A stretch of 64,000 nucleotides of DNA, from assembly GCF_041435355.1 (NCBI RefSeq), contig NZ_CP108443.1:372001-436000 (forward strand), written 5' to 3'. This document shows positions 1 to 8,860 of this stretch, in pieces. The DNA comes from Streptomyces sp. NBC_01276. GTDB taxonomy: Bacteria; Actinomycetota; Actinomycetes; Streptomycetales; Streptomycetaceae. The notes under the pieces are model-generated. The model was given only the letters and a program-made list of their open reading frames with translations, did no database searches and was not told where the DNA came from. A program made the position numbers and the translations under genes. The stretch's first letter is position 1. The number at the start of each line of letters is the position of its first letter.

Positions 1-255
1 CGGCCAGCGCCTGGTCCTGTGCGTCGGCCGCGGCCTTCTCGTCGCCGAGTCGGGCCAGGAGCAGGGAGCGGAAGACGTTGAGCCGCCACCAGGGGACAGC
101 GTAGTCGGAGGTCTGCTGGTCTTCCCGCGTTCCCGCCGGGCCACGTACTCCCGCGTCATTGTGGTCGCGTGCCGGGTGTTGATCTCGTCGGCCGGACGGG
201 CCTGCGACCAACCGTGCGCGGTGCGCAGCTCCCGGATCAACTCCCCGGTGTCCAT
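1..255 (-). pseudogene. Truncated XRE-type helix-turn-helix regulator, running off the window edge
   Basis: Read on the minus strand from the ATG at 255, the first 45 codons give a typical actinomycete Xre/Cro-type HTH start (MDTGELIRELR, then HGWSQ and TREYVAR). The frame then shifts near 120-130. A second frame continues with DYAVPWWRLNVF and RSLLLARLGDEKAAADAQ, which resembles the C-terminal TPR-like part of long Streptomyces XRE regulators. The sensor region normally found between these parts is missing, so I read this as an internally deleted, frameshifted regulator whose 3' end lies outside the window. The DNA-binding half looks conserved, but the gene as a whole is unlikely to be functional. 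Confidence 0.6.
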
Positions 256-345
256 ATCCCCATCTTGCCCCCGCCATTGCCCCTCCCCGGGGCCTTTCGG
301 CAGGCCGAGGTACGGGTACCGGCCAGCATGCGAAGGGGCACTCCC

Positions 346-540
346 GTGACCGAGACGACCGACCACACCCACGCCCCGTCCCCACTGGTGGTGCGTCTCG
401 TGGACGCGGCGGGTGACTTAGTCAGCGAGTTGCGGGTTCTGGCACAGATCTTGGGGAGTCGTCGCGGAGGGTTACGGTGCCGTTCGATTGCGAGGGCCGC
501 CGTGAAACCCGGCTGCCTGAGTCGAACGCTCGCCGCGTAG
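346..540 (+). pseudogene. N-terminal fragment of a small unknown protein, divergent from the XRE remnant
   Basis: A GTG at 346 with an AAGGGG ribosome-binding sequence about 8 bases upstream opens a frame that starts MTETTDHTHAPSPLVVRLVD. About 27 codons look like a natural protein start. After about 430 the sequence changes to a GGTTCTGGCACAGA-type stretch that resembles the ends of actinomycete ISL3 elements, and the rest of the frame looks non-coding. The likely history is a small gene paired with the XRE regulator and cut by an insertion. No function is recognised. Confidence 0.4.
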
Positions 541-1128
541 CCTCCGTGCATGAGCGTTGATCCGTTGATCTCTTGATCTTCTTGATGCGTCCGGGTGCTC
601 CGACCACGGCCCAGCCGACGGCCGGGCTGCTGAGAAACACATCGAGGGCGGGATCCACTGCACGAACCGCGCCCGCTGCATGCACGTCCCGGCCCGCACC
701 TGACCCAACCTCGCCAACACGGCGAGGCCCGCCCCCCTCCGCACCCCGGTGCCGGGGGCCCTTGCCACCTCATGCCCCGGCCTCGACGGCCGGGGCCCGA
801 CCCGGGCCCGCGGACGGGCCACGATAGCCCTCGCAAGAGGTCGTGGACAGTGCGCTGCTGATGTCGGAGCACGGGCCCCGGGGCTCCGGTGACCCGGTGC
901 GACTACGAACCCGCCGAAGGGGACGGCGGGGACGGAGGGCGAGGGGACGGTGGGCACGTCGGCCGGTTCGTGTGGCGGGGTGGCGTCTCGTAGCCTCAGG
1001 CGAGCGGATCTGCAAACAGCGGTGGAACACCGCGTGGATGGCACCGGCCATGCGGCACCTGCCCGCCCTCGAAGCCGACCTCCCCCCGGACCGGATCACC
1101 CGGGAGGAGTGAGAACGAGAAAGACGCG
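541..1128. other. 588 bp without a recognisable gene
   Basis: Open frames here are compositional: no ribosome-binding sites, no recognisable domains, poor codon structure. A short plus-strand stretch at about 1005-1112 (ERICKQRWNTAWMAPAMRHL) could be the last 30-35 codons of a lost gene, but I cannot name it. Confidence 0.4.
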
Positions 1129-2124
1129 TCAGTCCTTCAGCAGCTTGTCGCGCACGGGGATCCAGTCCAGAGCTGAGCGGATGCCTTCCTCGATGGACAG
1201 CTTCGGCGTCCACCCCAGCAGCTCGGCAGCCCGGTCGCTCTTGGTGTAGCCACCGGCCACGTCACCCGGGCGCGGGTCGGCGTCGATGGTGGTCAGGGGT
1301 GTGCTGACAACGCGGTTGAAGGCGTCGCACAGCTCCCGGACCGTGGTGCCGGAGCCCGTGCCGAGGTTGATCGCGATCGAGCGCTTCGACTCTGTGAGGA
1401 TGGAGTCGAAGCGCTGGATCGCTGCGATGTGCGCTGCGGCGAGGTCCCAGACGTGCACGTAGTCCCGGATGCCGCTGCCGTCGCGCGTCGGGTAGTTCGT
1501 TCCCGTGATGGGGAACGGGCGGCCTTCCTGGTGTGCCTGGATGAGCACCCCCAGTGCGTGGCTTGGCCGCCTGAGCTGAAGGCCGGTGCGCAGCTGGGGG
1601 TCGGCCCCGACCGGGTTGAAGTATCGCAGCGACAGCACCCGCGGCCCGGCCACGGAGATGTCGGCGAACATGGCTTCGCAGTGCGCCTTGGTCCGTGCGT
1701 AGGGGCTCTGCGGCGCCAGCGGCGAGTCCTCGTTGACCGGTGAGCCGTCCTCGGCCTGGTAGATGGAAGCCGAGGAGCTGAAGACGATCCGGTCGCACCG
1801 GTTGCGGTGGAGGTGGCCGACGAAGGCGAGGCTCTTGCTGACGTTCGCCTCGTAGTAGCCGATCGGGTCCGCTACGGACTCCGGTACGACGATCAGCGCG
1901 GCGCAGTGCACCACGGCGCAGATGTCAGGGTGCTCCGAGAAGATCCGGTCGATCAGTGCACCGTCCGCGATGTCGCCCTCATAGAAGGTGCGGCCCTCGG
2001 TGAACTCGCGGCGGCCCCGGACGAGGTTGTCGAGGATCACGGGCGTGATGCCAGCGTCTAGGCAGGCCGACGCGATGGTGCTGCCGATGTAGCCGGCTCC
2101 ACCGGCGATGAGGACGGTTGTCAC
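1129..2124 (-). CDS. galE: UDP-glucose 4-epimerase
   Basis: This NAD-dependent epimerase interconverts UDP-glucose and UDP-galactose in the cytoplasm (Leloir pathway, cell-envelope sugars). From the GTG at 2124 the 331-residue product has the Rossmann motif GGAGYIGS at about residues 8-15. A Ser-Ser-Ser-Ala stretch is at about 116-119, and the catalytic YxxxK (YARTK) is at about 142-146. The C-terminal substrate half includes the RYFNPVGA motif and LGTGSGTTV. Length matches the family. The start is chosen because GGAAGAG lies upstream and the NAD motif follows at once; a longer frame to 2208 is possible but unlikely. It is monocistronic here, between debris. A second GalE-family activity such as another NDP-sugar cannot be excluded. 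Confidence 0.9.
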   Translation of the reverse strand: MTTVLIAGGAGYIGSTIASACLDAGITPVILDNLVRGRREFTEGRTFYEGDIADGALIDRIFSEHPDICAVVHCAALIVVPESVADPIGYYEANVSKSLAFVGHLHRNRCDRIVFSSSASIYQAEDGSPVNEDSPLAPQSPYARTKAHCEAMFADISVAGPRVLSLRYFNPVGADPQLRTGLQLRRPSHALGVLIQAHQEGRPFPITGTNYPTRDGSGIRDYVHVWDLAAAHIAAIQRFDSILTESKRSIAINLGTGSGTTVRELCDAFNRVVSTPLTTIDADPRPGDVAGGYTKSDRAAELLGWTPKLSIEEGIRSALDWIPVRDKLLKD

Positions 2125-2293
2125 GATGATCTCTTCCCGGTTGTTCAAGCCCCAGTAGGCAACCGGCACCCAGGCTAGCGGAGAAGCATGAGGGTCACCG
2201 CGGGTCACTCTCCGGTCCCTCCGGACCGACGGCTGGATGCCCCGAAGTTCGATGCGAGCGACGGTGTACCGGGAAAGGGGGGCTGCGGACGGA

Positions 2294-2743
2294 TCAGGAC
2301 GACAGCGTCTTGGTCATGGACCGGTACACGGGTGCGCCGTCCCAGGGCTGGGTGAGACCCACGAGTTGGTAGCCAAGGCGTTCGTACCAGGCGGCGGCCG
2401 GCGCTTCGGGCCGGACGGCGAGGGCGACCCGCTCGGCCCCCTTCGCCTCGCGCAGCAGGGCGGCGTGCAGGTCCGGCCGACACCTGTGCCGCGCAGGGTG
2501 GCGAGGACGGCGAGTTCCATCACGACGAAGGTGCGGTGCCCGTCTTAGCGGGTGAATCCGTCAGGCAGGACGGTCCCGTCGGTGAATCCCTCCCACCACC
2601 TGGTACCCGAAGGGAGCGGCAGGCCGTACGCGAACCCGATGAACCCGACGAACCCTACGCCTCGTAGAGGGGGCGAGGTCGTCCAGCTCGCGCCCGGCGG
2701 CGGCAGGGTCGGTGACGGTGGCGTATGGCACGGGACTCCTCAT
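2294..2743 (-). pseudogene. Decayed GNAT-family N-acetyltransferase
   Basis: The pieces lie in order on the minus strand. An N-terminal stretch starts at the ATG at 2743 (MRSPVPYATVTD, GRELDDLAPLYEA). A middle piece reads VGFIGFAYGLPLP and WWEGFTDG, and then an in-frame stop interrupts it. The acetyl-CoA-binding part follows (FVVMELAVLATLRGTGVG). After a one-base slip comes the C-terminus (EAPAAAWYERLGYQLVG). This is the usual order of a GNAT acetyltransferase. At least one nonsense codon and two frame changes show it is dead. Confidence 0.7.
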
Positions 2744-2814
2744 CCGGGTGGGGCGAACGCGGTCGAGTTCGCGGCGGGCGGCGGCCCGTCCTTCCCGTGC
2801 CTGCCGACGGCCCA

Positions 2815-2945
2815 CGAGGCTGTCGGAGGCCGAGCAGCTCCAGCTCAAGACCGTTCTGGCCCACTGTCCCGAGCTCGACGCCCTGACCCGGCACGTCCGC
2901 TCCTTCGCCGTCATGCTCACCGAACGGCACGGAAGCGCGCCCTGC
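2815..2945 (+). pseudogene. ISL3-family transposase, C-terminal fragment
   Basis: About 40 codons (LSEAEQLQLKTVLAHCPELD and HVRSFAVMLTERHG) match the region just before the end of ISL3-family (IS204/IS1001/IS1165) transposases. Nothing else of the transposase is present. With the GGCACAG-type sequence near 440 it may be all that is left of an ISL3 element. Confidence 0.6.
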
Positions 2946-2999
2946 TCAGTAGATGACACCACGCACGACGCTCTCGTGGCGCCGCTATAGCCTCGGCCT

Positions 3000-3803
3000 G
3001 TGACCAACCGTGTGAGCTGGACAAAGTACCCTCAACCCGACGGGCTGCCCCACTATCAGGAGCTCCTGGAGGGTACAGACTGGGCATCGCTCGCCACCCC
3101 CTACGGGACGGCCGAATCCCTGCCGGCCGCCCTGGCACGTCTGCTCGACCCCGACCCGGCCGTCAGGACAGCCGCCGTCAAGGACGTGAGCAATGAGGTG
3201 GACCACCAGAACACCGTCTACGAAGCCACCGTGCCGGTAGCTCTGTACTTCGCAGCCATCCTCAACCATCCGGCCACCGAAGTGGGCGACCTCGACCACG
3301 ACGCTGACGTGCCGTCACACCATCCCACCCGCGCGTTGCTACTGAACCGGCTCGGCGGCACCGCCTACGACGCCGATGATGAGCACATCGCCATGGGCGA
3401 GTGCCATTTCGGCGAAGGCTTTCTCGAAGCATGCCCGGACATGCGCGCCTTTCGGAACATGCGCCCGGCCATCTACTCCGCAGTTCAGCCGTTCCTCGGC
3501 CATGAGAATGCGAAAGTGCGCGACGAGGCCCTCGTCGCAGCCATCCCCCTCACAGAGGACCCCAGGCTCACTACACACCGGGCCGAGCTGGTCGGACATG
3601 CCCGTCACCTGCTGACCGCCAGCACCAACCGCTACCATCGCGACTGCGCCCTGAATGCGCTCAACGCCTGGGGTCACGACACCGGTGACCTGGAAAACGC
3701 GAACGACATCGCCTCCCGTGAATTGCAAGCGCGTCTGGCCGATTTTGACTACTGGTTGGCAAACTACGGGACAGGCAGCCGCACCGAAGATCCGCCGTTC
3801 TGA
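3000..3803 (+). CDS. HEAT-repeat protein, possible immunity-type protein
   Basis: The 267-residue product from the GTG at 3000 is acidic, soluble, and has no signal peptide or membrane segment. Helical repeat pairs with HEAT character are visible at about residues 38-70 (LPAALARLLDPDPAVRTAAV) and 150-200 (QPFLGHENAKVRDEALVAAI, then DPRLTTHRAELV). Similar stand-alone HEAT proteins are common in Streptomyces, sometimes beside toxin genes, but no toxin is recognisable here, so an immunity role is only a suggestion. The gene lies alone between the ISL3 fragment and the IS5-type element whose left end begins 23 bp after its stop codon. Confidence 0.75.
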   Translation: MTNRVSWTKYPQPDGLPHYQELLEGTDWASLATPYGTAESLPAALARLLDPDPAVRTAAVKDVSNEVDHQNTVYEATVPVALYFAAILNHPATEVGDLDHDADVPSHHPTRALLLNRLGGTAYDADDEHIAMGECHFGEGFLEACPDMRAFRNMRPAIYSAVQPFLGHENAKVRDEALVAAIPLTEDPRLTTHRAELVGHARHLLTASTNRYHRDCALNALNAWGHDTGDLENANDIASRELQARLADFDYWLANYGTGSRTEDPPF

Positions 3804-3891
3804 CACGGTGACTCGCAGCGCCCTAAGAGCTGTCCCGTTAATGATCTTTGCGTGGCCTGGAGCCGGTTCGGTCGCCGCGAGGTCCGCTCGC

Positions 3892-4659
3892 CTATCCGGC
3901 GAGGGTGAGGTTGTACAGGCGGGCGATGCCGCGCACGGCGTGATGGATGCCGTCGCCTTTGAGTCGGCAGTCACGGAGGATCTTCCAGGTCTTCATGCGG
4001 GCAAAAACATGCTCGACGCGGGCTCGGACCTGCTTGTGGGACGTGTTGTGCGCCTGCTTCCAGGCGGGGAGTTCTTCGCCTTTGCTCCGGCGGTGGGGCA
4101 TGACGAGCCCAGTGCCGGGATAGCCGCCGTCGGCGATCGTGACGGCCTTGCCGGCGGCGGCCTTGGCCCTGGATTCCTCCCACGCCTTGCAGTCGTTCCG
4201 GTTTCCGGGCAAGGGCCGGCCGACCACTACGACCAGGCGGGTGTCGGCATCGATGACGACCTGGTGGTTGGTGGAGTACCGGTAGTTCTTCGACTGCGCG
4301 GCGATGGTGTGGTCGCGGGTAGGGACCAGGGTGCCGTCCACGATGAGTACGGTGTCCTTGGCGAACCGCTTGCGGGGCTGGAGGGCGAGCATCGGCCCGA
4401 GGTGGTCGATGATTCGGTCCGCGGTCGACTTGGACACCCCGAACAGTGGGGCGAGCTGTCGCATCGTCAAGTTTGTGCGCCAGTACGCCGTAACCAGCAG
4501 GGCCCGGTCCTCCAACGGAAGGCTCCACGGCCGGCCCTTGCGGACCGCATCCGCACCCCCACGCCGCAGCACGGGCACCAGTCGGCCGAACAGACGCGGG
4601 CTCAACCCGCTGAACGGGGCTATCCAGGACGGCTCCGACGCCGTGATCACACCAGCCAC
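3892..4659 (-). CDS. IS5-family DDE transposase
   Basis: The 255-residue enzyme catalyses cut-and-paste transposition. From the GTG at 4659 it has an N-terminal helix-turn-helix (LTMRQLAPLFGVSKSTADRI, about residues 65-84). The DDE-type catalytic core follows: Asp in IVDGTLVP, Asp in TIADGGYPG, and Glu in RARVEHVFARMK. Length and motif spacing are normal for the Streptomyces IS5/IS427-like group, and the frame is unbroken, so it may be active. Partial copies of close relatives lie at 26785-26975 and 63640-64000. Confidence 0.9.
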   Translation of the reverse strand: MAGVITASEPSWIAPFSGLSPRLFGRLVPVLRRGGADAVRKGRPWSLPLEDRALLVTAYWRTNLTMRQLAPLFGVSKSTADRIIDHLGPMLALQPRKRFAKDTVLIVDGTLVPTRDHTIAAQSKNYRYSTNHQVVIDADTRLVVVVGRPLPGNRNDCKAWEESRAKAAAGKAVTIADGGYPGTGLVMPHRRSKGEELPAWKQAHNTSHKQVRARVEHVFARMKTWKILRDCRLKGDGIHHAVRGIARLYNLTLAG

Positions 4660-4751
4660 CCCGAGATCATTTCACCGTCGACTGGGAGCTTCAGGAGGCG
4701 GCCTTCGCCCGCCTGAGGCACTCAGCCCTCGCGCCGAAAGGCAGCCTTGGG

Positions 4752-5684
4752 CTAGGCATGGGATTCGGCGACGCGGGTGCGTGTGCGGACGAGTGTCCGC
4801 ATCATTGCCGCGCCTGCCACCACAGCGCAGAAATGCAGCACCACCGAGACGGTGGGGTTCTCCGGCAGCGGGACATCGGCTGGGTCCGCCACCGCTACAT
4901 ACAGCACGAGGGGCAGCTTCCAGGCGCTCCATGCGAACAGTGAGCCCGATCCGACCCACCCGAATGTCAGTGGGATCCAGCACGGCAACCGGGCAGGACG
5001 CGCCCGGGCGAGCATCCAGATGGCGGCGGATCCGGCGAGTGCCCAGAATCCCCATCCAGCGGCCAGCACGTACCCGTCGGTGCTTCGCTCGGTCGGGTGG
5101 GCGATTCCCAGGGTGCCTCCGCCCGCCCAGTAGAGCCAGACCAGACCGACTATGGCACCCACGACAGCCGCCCACGGCGGTACCGTACGCGAACTGTCAC
5201 CGACTCGCCCGATGAACGCATCCGGCCAGCGGCGCCGCAGATACGCCGGGACGGCGAGAACCAGCCCCAGCCCCATCCCCACGAAGCTGAACTCGACCAG
5301 TACGCCCTCCCAGACCGGCATGGCAGGGTCGTCACCGCCGCCCTGCGAGTCGCCGCCCACACCCAGGAGCGCACTGAACAAACCGAAAGGCAGCACCGAG
5401 ACGAGGAACCCCGACCCCACCCAAGAACAGAACGCAACCAGCGCCCCCGGTATCCGCATCCCCCACGGCCGCACCAGAGCGAGCGCCAGCGCAATCCCGA
5501 TCACCGCCATACCGACCGTCACGGTGTTGAGTACCACCCACTCCGCCAAGCCGAACCCATCGCCGATCGGCAGCACCCCCACGAGGGAGCCGACCACCCA
5601 CGAGACCTTGATGAGCAAGTACGGCGACAGCGCCAGAGCCGCCCCATACGCCGCGTTCCGCCCGACCCGATCCCAGCGTTCCAC
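4752..5684 (-). CDS. Polytopic membrane protein carried inside the IS5-type element
   Basis: The 310-residue product from the GTG at 5684 (GGGGA ribosome-binding site 6 bases upstream) has about seven hydrophobic segments. They include ALALSPYLLIKVSWVVG, WVVLNTVTVGMAVIGIALAL, IPGALVAFCSWVGSGFLVSV, VVGAIVGLVWLYWAG and VVLHFCAVVAGAAMM. No enzyme motif is visible. It is transcribed in the same direction as the transposase and lies between that gene and the right inverted repeat, so it looks like a passenger. A longer frame to 5816 lacks a good start. Function unknown. Confidence 0.7.
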   Translation of the reverse strand: MERWDRVGRNAAYGAALALSPYLLIKVSWVVGSLVGVLPIGDGFGLAEWVVLNTVTVGMAVIGIALALALVRPWGMRIPGALVAFCSWVGSGFLVSVLPFGLFSALLGVGGDSQGGGDDPAMPVWEGVLVEFSFVGMGLGLVLAVPAYLRRRWPDAFIGRVGDSSRTVPPWAAVVGAIVGLVWLYWAGGGTLGIAHPTERSTDGYVLAAGWGFWALAGSAAIWMLARARPARLPCWIPLTFGWVGSGSLFAWSAWKLPLVLYVAVADPADVPLPENPTVSVVLHFCAVVAGAAMMRTLVRTRTRVAESHA

Positions 5685-6108
5685 CCGAACTCCCCTTCCA
5701 CCAGCAGGAATCCAGCCTCCGGCCTTGCCCGCCCCGACACGTCCCCCGCCGGACGTATCCGTCTCCCCCACCCGGGGGAGACTGCGGGTAGCAACTGAGT
5801 ACCGAAGGACGACCACGACGAGTCCTCTCGCACAGTGCGGTGAGCGAGCCCTACGAGGAGTGCAACATCGCCACGTGAAGGGACTGAGCGCACAACTCGC
5901 CCTCGAAAGCTCTCGGCCACTTCGCCCGTAACCATCAGTTACGGGACAGCTCTTACTCGTCGGCTGTCACTCAGTGCGGTGGCACCCCAAAAATTGAGCC
6001 AGAACCCGAAGTGGTGAACATCTGCTGTCGGTTCTCGGGTCTGGCACACATTCCGTGAGGGCGATCACCGGGGTTCTGCCTCGGTGACGTCCTGTCATCT
6101 GGGATCGT

Positions 6109-7313
6109 GTGGTGCGGTGTGATGACCTCATAGCGGTGCTGTTTCCGCACTTCAGCGCGGTGCTGGTGGAGCTGACCGTGCGCCGGCTGTATTGCGAGAA
6201 CACTGACTGCCTGCGGCGCACGTTTGTCGAACAGGTCGAGGGGCTGACCGTCCGGTATGGCCGACTGACACTGGCGTCGCGTCGGATTCTGGAAGCGGTG
6301 GCCGTCGCTCTCGCAGGCCGGGCGGGTGCCCGATTTGCCGTGGTGCTGGGCAGCGCGGTCAGCCGGACGACCCTGTTGCGGCTGGTGATGGCCCTGCCCG
6401 ACCCGCATTGGCCGGAGCCGAGAGTGCTGGGCGTCGATGACTTCGCGACCCGCCGCCGACGGCATTACGGCACCGTGATCATCGACTGTGCGACCGGCCA
6501 GCCTCTTGACCTGTTGCAGGGCAGGGATGCGAAGTCGCTGGCGAGCTGGTTGCGCAAGCACCCGGGGGTGGAGATCATCTGCCGTGACCGAGGCGGCTCC
6601 TACGCCGATGGCGCCCGCACCGGCGCACCACAAGCAGTGCAGGTCGCAGACCGCTTTCACATCTGGCAGAACCTCGGCACCGCGGTCGAAACCTGCGTCC
6701 GCCAGCACAACGCTTGTCTCAGACCGTCCACCACTCCAGCCAGCACCGCGAGTCTCTCCACTGCCGATCCGGCAAGCACGGCCAACGCGATGTCACCGAT
6801 CGAAGCCCGAATCCGCGAACGTCACACCATCGTCCACGCCCTCCTCGCCCAGGGGCACGGCATTCGCGAGATCGCCCGGGAACTGCACATCGGCGGAAAC
6901 ACCGTCCGCCGGACCGCCCGCGCCGAAACCCCCGAACAGCTGCTGACCGGACGACATCAACCACGGCCCAGACAGCTCGACCCCTACAAAGCGCACCTGG
7001 ACAAACGCTGGTTCGAAGGCTGCACGAACGCCATCGACCCGCACGCTGAACTCCAGGAACTCGGCTACCGAGGCCACTACCAGACGATCAGCGATTACCT
7101 GCGGCCCCGCCGCCGGCAGCGCATCCGTGTCGTCGGCCCGGCACCACCGGGCGTCCGCCAGATCGCCGGATGGATGATTCGTCACCCCGACCGGCTGCGG
7201 GACGAAGACCGCAAACAGCTCACATCAAGATGATCAAACGCCAAATGTTCGGACGGGCCAAGCTCCCCATGCTCCGCAAGCGCGTCCTTCTCACCGCAGC
7301 AGCAATCCGGTGA
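6109..7313 (+). pseudogene. ISL3-family transposase, internally deleted
   Basis: The frame from 6109 starts with the DDLIAVLFPHF stretch of ISL3 transposases and joins directly to VELTVRRLYCENTDCLRRTF, so the CxxC zinc-binding part is missing. The DDE core is present (VLGVDDFATRRRRHYGTVII, CRDRGGSYADGA, QVADRFHIWQNL), as is the helix-turn-helix insertion (IREIARELHIGGNTVRR). The frame stops at 7233. A shifted frame then gives the last residues (IKRQMFGRAKLPMLRKRVLL) up to 7313, while the roughly 100 residues that should come between are gone. It is inactive. Confidence 0.85.
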
Positions 7314-7357
7314 CCCGCCAGCCGGGGATGTCAGACCCCTGCGTCACGCTCGCCCGT

Positions 7358-7786
7358 ATGAACGAAGACGCTTTCTGGCAGCTCATCGAAGACTGCAGGC
7401 CCACGGAACCTGAGCCTGAGGCCGAACTGCTTGCACCCGCACTGACCGAGCGTCTTGCCCAGTCCCCGTTGTCGCTGGTCACCGGCTTCGCGGAACAACT
7501 GGCGTGGGCGCTCTACCGGCTCGACCGCAAGGAATACGGATACAACCTGTCCGATGACGCCTTCCTCTACACCCGGGCTGCCGTCGTCGCCGCCGGCCGC
7601 GTCGTCTTCGAGAGCGTCCTTCAAGACCCTGCGGTCTTCGAGCCTTACGCCACGAAGCTCATCTGGGCCGAAAGCCTGCTCTACTCACCGGACCGTGCAT
7701 ACAAGCGCATCACCGGGGAGGAATGGGACCGCAACACGCGATATTCCTACGAGTCGTGCTCGAACACCGAGGGCTGGGCTGACTGA
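7358..7786 (+). CDS. DUF4240-type protein
   Basis: The 142-residue product starts MNEDAFWQLIEDCRP, the characteristic opening of DUF4240 proteins. It continues with LAWALYRLDRKEYGY, DDAFLYTRAAVVAAGR and ITGEEWDRNTRYSYESCSN. Full-length members have the same order, and the frame is clean. DUF4240 proteins are cytosolic and often stand next to toxin or immunity genes in actinomycetes; their biochemical role is not established. Here the gene lies just downstream of a dead ISL3 transposase and inside the same pair of inverted ends, so it may have travelled as cargo. Confidence 0.75.
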   Translation: MNEDAFWQLIEDCRPTEPEPEAELLAPALTERLAQSPLSLVTGFAEQLAWALYRLDRKEYGYNLSDDAFLYTRAAVVAAGRVVFESVLQDPAVFEPYATKLIWAESLLYSPDRAYKRITGEEWDRNTRYSYESCSNTEGWAD

Positions 7787-8026
7787 CCAGCGTTCGCCAA
7801 CAGCTGCTGACGGACTCACGAGCTGCTGATCACCCTCACGGAATGTGTGCCTGATCCCGGTTCTCGGGTCCGGGCTCAGGTTCTGTGGACTGGCGGCACT
7901 GAGCCACGGATCGGCAAGTGGGGGGCGGCCACGGACGGGCGCGGCTCAGGAGGACATGGGTCTGGAACCGGGGCCCGGCTCGGGTGGGGGCTGCCTCAGC
8001 CAGGAGCGACCTGATATGAGTTGATC

Positions 8027-8500
8027 ATGAATGCTGAAACCCTTGACCCGATGCACCGTCTGCTCGCAGAGCGGGCTTGCGAGCGGCTGGTCGTCGAGTT
8101 CGTCCACCGGCTCGACCTCGGGGACCCAGCCTCGGTGGCGGACCTCTTCACGCAGGACGGCAGCTGGGAATGGCCCGCCGGCGACCGCCGCATTGAGGGT
8201 CACGACGCCCTGCGCATCTACTTCGGCAACCGGCCCTCAGACCGACTGTCACGCCGTATATGCAGCAACATCCTGGTTACCGTGACCTCTGCGGACACCG
8301 CCGCCGCCACCACCTACTTCACCACGTACCGTGTCGACGGTTACAGCGAGGGCCTCGTACCGCCGCGGCCCCCGGTGCAGGTGGGGCACTACGAAGACAC
8401 GTTCCGCAAGGTGGACGACACCTGGCTGCTCACCACGCGGACCCTCTTCCTCTCCTTCGCCGGTCCCACGGAACGCCTCGACGGGCCCGGCCGGTCATGA
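8027..8500 (+). CDS. SnoaL-like (NTF2 superfamily) protein
   Basis: The 157-residue product has the NTF2/SnoaL cone-fold pattern. An N-terminal helix carries LVVEFVHRLDLGDPASVADL, followed by FTQDGSWEWP, RRIEGHDALRIYFG, and later strands VQVGHYEDTFRKVDDTWLL and TTRTLFLSF. Members include polyketide cyclases, isomerases and many non-enzymatic binding proteins. No catalytic residue set is obvious, so the substrate is unknown. The ATG at 8027 is preferred over the TTG at 8021. It stands alone. Confidence 0.75.
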   Translation: MNAETLDPMHRLLAERACERLVVEFVHRLDLGDPASVADLFTQDGSWEWPAGDRRIEGHDALRIYFGNRPSDRLSRRICSNILVTVTSADTAAATTYFTTYRVDGYSEGLVPPRPPVQVGHYEDTFRKVDDTWLLTTRTLFLSFAGPTERLDGPGRS

Positions 8501-8860
8501 GAGCGCCTCCCAGCCGACCGGCCGCCGAGGGTCCGCTGCCGCAGGTAGTGACATTCCAACCGTTCGGTCATGTGATGAGCCACGGCTACGGAGACATCGC
8601 GCCGAGCGTAGCCGCGTCCGAAACGTAGGCGGAAGCCCTCATCTCCAGATCCGTCGATCGCGCCGATGAAGGTCCGCAGTGTCATGCCTCTGTGGTTCGT
8701 TCCGGCATGGTCGAGGCAAGGCCACGCCTGCTGCCGACCGAGTCGTGGTCCACTGTTTCTCTCGTCTCAGCAGGCCATTGGCGCTGGCGGCCGGCGAACG
8801 TCGATATGTCTCCTCGGCGCCGACCAGGGCGACGGGGCCGCCGCCCTTCCGCCGAGCCGG
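8501..8860. other. 360 bp without a recognisable gene
   Basis: A minus-strand frame at about 8520-8685 (MTLRTFIGAIDGSGDEGF, VSVAVAHHMTERLECHYL) has some coding character, but I cannot match it to a family and it has no ribosome-binding site. I see nothing else. Confidence 0.35.

Larger units (their letters stand above)
3826..5953. mobile_element. IS5-type element enclosing its transposase and a membrane-protein gene
   Basis: The sequence TAAGAGCTGTCCCGT at 3824-3838 is repeated in perfect inverted orientation at 5941-5955, and similarity continues a few bases inward. Placing the ends at AGAGCTGTCC leaves a TA on both sides, as expected for IS427-like IS5 members. Inside are the minus-strand transposase (3892-4659) and a minus-strand membrane-protein gene (4752-5684). 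The usual right end would be expected near 4670, where GATCATT is followed by unrelated sequence, so the right inverted repeat appears to have been captured about 1.27 kb further out. An alternative is two overlapping copies that left one end each. Confidence 0.6.
6043..7851. mobile_element. Decayed ISL3-type element with a DUF4240 gene inside its ends
   Basis: A 25-bp sequence at 6043-6067 beginning GGCACACATTCCGTGAGG recurs in inverted orientation at 7827-7851 with one mismatch. Between the copies are a broken ISL3 transposase (6109-7313) and an intact DUF4240 gene (7358-7786). No clear 8-bp target duplication is seen, so the exact ends are uncertain. Shorter inverted similarity (CTCAGTGC) lies outside at about 5970 and 7900. 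Confidence 0.55.

Noticed and set aside
433..2945. A complete ISL3 element from the GGCACAG sequence near 440 to the C-terminal fragment at 2815-2945
   Set aside because: No matching inverted end is found after 2945, and a full galE gene and an unrelated GNAT remnant lie between, so only separate debris is supported.
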